From assembly GCA_902797405.1 (NCBI GenBank), contig CADBSP010000008.1, forward strand, positions 1 to 13,520: a DNA stretch of 13,520 nt, written 5' to 3'. Below, piece after piece: positions 10,944 through 13,520 of this stretch; position 1 is the stretch's first letter, and each line of letters starts with the position of its first letter. The notes under the pieces are model-generated. The model was not told the origin of the DNA. It saw only the letters and a list, made by a program, of their open reading frames with translations, and did not search any database. Made by a program: the position numbers and the translations under genes. Source of the stretch: an uncultured Eubacteriales bacterium. GTDB lineage: Bacteria > Bacillota > Clostridia > Peptostreptococcales > Anaerovoracaceae.

Positions 10944-12377
10944 ATGTTTAGAGAACAAAACCTAACCATGCTTACGGACTTTTATGAGATAACCATGGCA
11001 AATGGGTATCTGGAGTCGGGTTTAGGCGACAAAACCGCATACTTTGACATGTTCTTTAGAAGAGTACCGGACGGAGGTGGCTTTGCCATCATGGCAGGTA
11101 TTCAGCAGGTTTGCGATTATTTGGAAAGCTTGAAATTCACTGATAGGGACATAGAGTACCTCAGGGAAAAGAAGTTATTCAGTGAACAATTCCTGGAGTA
11201 TCTGAGAAATTTCGAATTCAAATGCGATGTTTGGGCAGTACCGGAAGGAACTCCGATTTTTCCTCATGAACCGATTATTACGGTTAGAGGACCGGTCATG
11301 CAAGCCCAGTTTATTGAGACTATGCTTCTCCTCATTGTTAATCATCAAAGCCTCGTCGCAACAAAGGCAAACCGCATAGTGCGCGCCGCTCAGGGCCGTC
11401 CTGTCATGGAGTTCGGAACCCGCCGCGCTCACGGGATTGCATCCGCACTTCACGGTGCCAGAGCTGCATACATAGGAGGATGCGCAGGAACTGCCTGCGC
11501 CAAGGCTGCAGAGGACTATGGCTTCCCGACCATGGGAACTATGGCTCACAGCTGGGTGCAGATGTTCTCGGACGAATATGAAGCATTTAAAAAATACGCT
11601 GAAATCTATCCGGATAACTGCACTTTGTTGGTGGATACATTCAATGTATTGAAGTCCGGCGTACCGGCAGCCATCAAAGTGTTTAAAGAGATGAAGCCCA
11701 GTCATATGGCTATCAGAATCGACAGCGGCGACATCACTTACCTTACGCAAGAGTCCCGCAAGATGCTTGACGATGCAGGGCTTCAGGATTGCCAGATCAC
11801 AATAAGCAATTCCCTGGATGAATATATCATTCGTGAAGTTCTGATAGAAGGTGCCAAGGTTGACGCCTTTGGTGTAGGAGAGAGGCTCATTACAGCAAAG
11901 TCAGAACCGGTATTCGGCGGAGTCTACAAGCTGGCAGGATTGGAAGTGGACGGTGAGATAATCCCGAAGATCAAGATCTCTGAAAATGTTGAAAAAATAA
12001 CGAATCCGGGATTCAAAACTCTTTACCGCCTCTACGACAAAGAAAACGGAAAGGCTTTAGCTGACATCATAACCTTGGACGGAGAAGTCATTCCTGAAGA
12101 TGATGAATACGAAATCTTCGACCCGCGCGCCATTTGGAAAAAGAAGAAAGTTAAAAACTTTACAGCTAAAAACCTTCGCGTACAGATTTTCAAAGAAGGT
12201 AAACTGGTCTATGATAATCCAACTGTGGATGAGATAAAGGAGTACTGCAAGGAGCAGGTGAATACCCTTTGGCCGCAAATGCTTCGTTTCGAAAATCCGC
12301 AGACCTACTACGTAGACCTCTCCAAGGATCTGTACGATATGAAGCAGAGACTAATTAACGAGCATCACGAAGACTGA
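10944..12377 (+). CDS. pncB: Nicotinate phosphoribosyltransferase
   Basis: The enzyme makes nicotinate mononucleotide from nicotinate and PRPP, with ATP hydrolysis, in the Preiss-Handler salvage route to NAD. The 477 residues carry the family signatures: LTDFYEITMANGY near the start (10-22), EFGTRRAH (156-163), GTMAHSW (198-204) whose His202 fits the autophosphorylated histidine, the phosphoribosyl-binding stretch around 230-240, IRIDSGD (257-263) and FGVGERL (309-315). AGGAGG (10934-10939) sits 4 nt before the ATG. It lies 63 nt downstream of the Hsp70-like gene in the same direction with no terminator between them, so read-through is possible, but a functional link is not evident. The downstream end faces the convergent aldolase gene across a highly structured spacer. 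Confidence 0.95.
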   Translation: MFREQNLTMLTDFYEITMANGYLESGLGDKTAYFDMFFRRVPDGGGFAIMAGIQQVCDYLESLKFTDRDIEYLREKKLFSEQFLEYLRNFEFKCDVWAVPEGTPIFPHEPIITVRGPVMQAQFIETMLLLIVNHQSLVATKANRIVRAAQGRPVMEFGTRRAHGIASALHGARAAYIGGCAGTACAKAAEDYGFPTMGTMAHSWVQMFSDEYEAFKKYAEIYPDNCTLLVDTFNVLKSGVPAAIKVFKEMKPSHMAIRIDSGDITYLTQESRKMLDDAGLQDCQITISNSLDEYIIREVLIEGAKVDAFGVGERLITAKSEPVFGGVYKLAGLEVDGEIIPKIKISENVEKITNPGFKTLYRLYDKENGKALADIITLDGEVIPEDDEYEIFDPRAIWKKKKVKNFTAKNLRVQIFKEGKLVYDNPTVDEIKEYCKEQVNTLWPQMLRFENPQTYYVDLSKDLYDMKQRLINEHHED

Positions 12378-12403
12378 TGAAAGAGTAAGACGAAGATCAG
12401 ACT

Positions 12404-12693
12404 GCGACAAAACCGCAAATGAGCAGAGGGTGAAGTGCGTTAGGCGGAGTGCCCACTACGCGGTCTTTAAAAATTTGGTTACAATTGCCCGAAAATAAAA
12501 GCAAGACCTTCGTTGGATGTGTGAACCTGTTTGAGCCCAGAGGGCGAGTTGTTCACACTCCCGAAGGTCTAATTTTATTGAGGTTGCAATTGTCCAAGTT
12601 TTTAACAAGCGCGTAGTTGGTACTTTGCTTAACTTAGCGAACGTTCTGCTTGTAGCCAAATCTTTAAAGAGTGCTGGTTTGCGGTTTTGTCGC
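12404..12693 (+). ncRNA. Long self-complementary element, candidate structured RNA
   Basis: The outer arms GCGACAAAACCGCAAA (12404-12419) and TTTGCGGTTTTGTCGC (12678-12693) are perfectly complementary, with AGCA/TGCT continuing inside. In fold A, 12436-12462 pairs with 12610-12636 almost without interruption, 12467-12488 with 12586-12605, and 12494-12500 with 12573-12579. AGACCTTCG pairs with CGAAGGTCT and GTGTGAAC with GTTCACAC, up to a GCCC-AGA-GGGC tip. In fold B, 12464-12484 pairs with 12650-12670 (19 Watson-Crick pairs and one G-U out of 21), which excludes much of fold A. At least six positions pair only as G-U in the + strand and would be A-C mismatches in the other. I cannot match it to a named RNA family. 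Alternatives are a miniature inverted-repeat element or an elaborate terminator. Apart from this element and the included terminator, 12378-12706 holds nothing else recognisable. Confidence 0.5.
12497..12579. terminator. Bidirectional terminator at the core of the element
   Basis: AGACCTTCG (12504-12512) pairs with CGAAGGTCT (12562-12570), closing over GGA/TCC and GTGTGAAC/GTTCACAC. AATTTTATT follows on the + strand; reading the minus strand, the stem is followed by TGCTTTTATTTT. It is well placed to stop both pncB and aldolase transcripts. The minus-strand tail looks the stronger of the two. Confidence 0.6.
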
Positions 12694-12706
12694 GTTTAGT
12701 GAGCGT

Positions 12707-13520
12707 TTATCTTTTATTGCTGGCGTTTAGCACGTTTTTAATTTTGTGCTGAACCATGCGTGTGATTGCATCACGAGCAGGACCCAGGTACTTTCTCGGA
12801 TCGAATTCTGCAGGATTCTCTACGAGTATGCGGCGAATTTCTGCAGTCATAGCCAGGCGTAAATCGGTATCGATGTTAACCTTGCATATTCCCCATTTGG
12901 TGGACTCCCTGATCATGTCTTCAGGAACGCCCTGGGCTCCCGGGATTTCGCCTCCGAACTGATTGCATCTTTCTACGAACTCAGGAAGAACCGTGGATGC
13001 TCCGTGTAGTACTAGTGGTGTGTCAGGAATAAGTTTATGTATTTCTTTTAATCTTTCGAAATCCAGGTAAGGCTCGCCCTTGAATTTATAAGCGCCGTGA
13101 CTGGTTCCGATGGCAATTGCCAGGGAGTCAACACCGGTTCTTTCTACGAATTCGGCTGCTTCATCGGGATCGGTGAATGTGGCTGAACGAGCGTCGACCT
13201 TTATGTTATCTTCTACACCGGCCAACTTACCAAGCTCGGCCTCAACAACAACACCATGATCGTGTGCATAGTCAACAACCTGTTTTGTAAGAGCTATGTT
13301 TTCTTCGAAAGGATGCTTGGAACCATCAACCATTACAGAAGTGAATCCGCCATCCACACAGGATTTACAGATATCAAAGTCTTCGCCGTGATCCAGATGT
13401 AGACAAACGTCCAGTCCGGTGTCTTCGATTGCAGCCTCAACAAGCTTCGTCAGATAAACCGGCTTGGCGTATTTTCTGGCTCCTGCGGATACCTGCAAAA
13501 TCAAAGGAGCATTCTCTTCC
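12707..13520 (-). CDS. fba: Class II fructose-bisphosphate aldolase, N-terminus outside window
   Basis: The zinc-dependent enzyme splits fructose 1,6-bisphosphate into dihydroxyacetone phosphate and glyceraldehyde 3-phosphate in glycolysis and runs in reverse in gluconeogenesis. The visible 271 codons show the family blocks in order: A-P-L-I-L-Q-V-S-A-G-A, C-L-H-L-D-H-G with the first zinc-ligand and catalytic Asp-His pair, V-V-V-E-A-E-L-G with its Glu, I-G-T-S-H-G and P-L-V-L-H-G-A-S with the other zinc-binding histidines, and N-I-D-T-D-L-R near the end for substrate phosphate. The frame stays open to the right edge; a TTG at 13504 is an internal Leu codon, not the start. About 30-40 N-terminal residues are missing by comparison with the usual roughly 305. 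It is convergent with pncB. Confidence 0.95.
   Translation of the reverse strand, partial: EENAPLILQVSAGARKYAKPVYLTKLVEAAIEDTGLDVCLHLDHGEDFDICKSCVDGGFTSVMVDGSKHPFEENIALTKQVVDYAHDHGVVVEAELGKLAGVEDNIKVDARSATFTDPDEAAEFVERTGVDSLAIAIGTSHGAYKFKGEPYLDFERLKEIHKLIPDTPLVLHGASTVLPEFVERCNQFGGEIPGAQGVPEDMIRESTKWGICKVNIDTDLRLAMTAEIRRILVENPAEFDPRKYLGPARDAITRMVQHKIKNVLNASNKR

Noticed and set aside
11175..11750. 191-codon minus-strand ORF within pncB
   Set aside because: It is antisense to the catalytic core of pncB, Cys/Ser/His-rich and without a recognisable domain; long antisense frames are expected in such genes.
12456..12659. 67-codon minus-strand ORF in the pncB-fba spacer
   Set aside because: It coincides with the self-complementary element, whose G-U pattern points to structured RNA; it has no ribosome site and no family-like sequence.
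13502..13504. TTG as the aldolase start codon
   Set aside because: In-frame codons upstream to the window edge encode E-E-N-A-P, which continues the aldolase family sequence, so the real start lies outside.

Overview
The window looks like chromosome from a low-to-mid GC Gram-positive anaerobe, most likely a Clostridia-type Bacillota. This is inferred from strong GGAGG ribosome binding sites, TTGACT/TATAAT-type promoters, a lipobox lipoprotein, a chromosomal TraX-family protein and a class II fructose-bisphosphate aldolase. I cannot name a genus. No rRNA, tRNA, CRISPR array or transposase was seen.

Left part (1-3858), accessory: the tail of a probable MarR-type regulator; about ten copies of a 20-bp A-rich tandem repeat; a small XRE-type regulator divergent from an acidic lipoprotein gene, with a palindrome in the shared control region; a Phd/YefM-RelE/ParE toxin-antitoxin pair with its own promoter and terminator; then a RhuM-Fic fusion gene followed closely by a 69-residue unknown ORF. 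Each unit has its own promoter and most have hairpin terminators, as in a region built by successive insertions. The fic leader can pair its ribosome binding site with an upstream complementary octamer.

Centre (3869-8015), core plus variable: uvrA (excision repair ATPase) with an unusual Gly/Ala/Asp-rich insertion in the UvrB-binding region, then a repeat-bearing intergenic spacer, then a TraX-family multi-pass membrane protein enlarged by two hydrophilic insertions.

Right part (8031-13520): a near-consensus promoter lies so close to its gene that the mRNA should be leaderless. That gene encodes a protein with two membrane helices, and 19 bp further on lies an Hsp70-like ATPase with a hydrophobic, probably membrane-inserted C-terminal region. 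The pair is the best candidate for an undescribed protein system here. Next come nicotinate phosphoribosyltransferase (pncB) and, convergent at the right edge, a partial class II fructose-bisphosphate aldolase. The spacer between these two metabolic genes holds a roughly 290-nt, largely self-complementary element. Its arms support two mutually exclusive foldings, and its G-U pairs favour + strand RNA. It may be a structured RNA, an elaborate bidirectional terminator, or a miniature inverted-repeat element.
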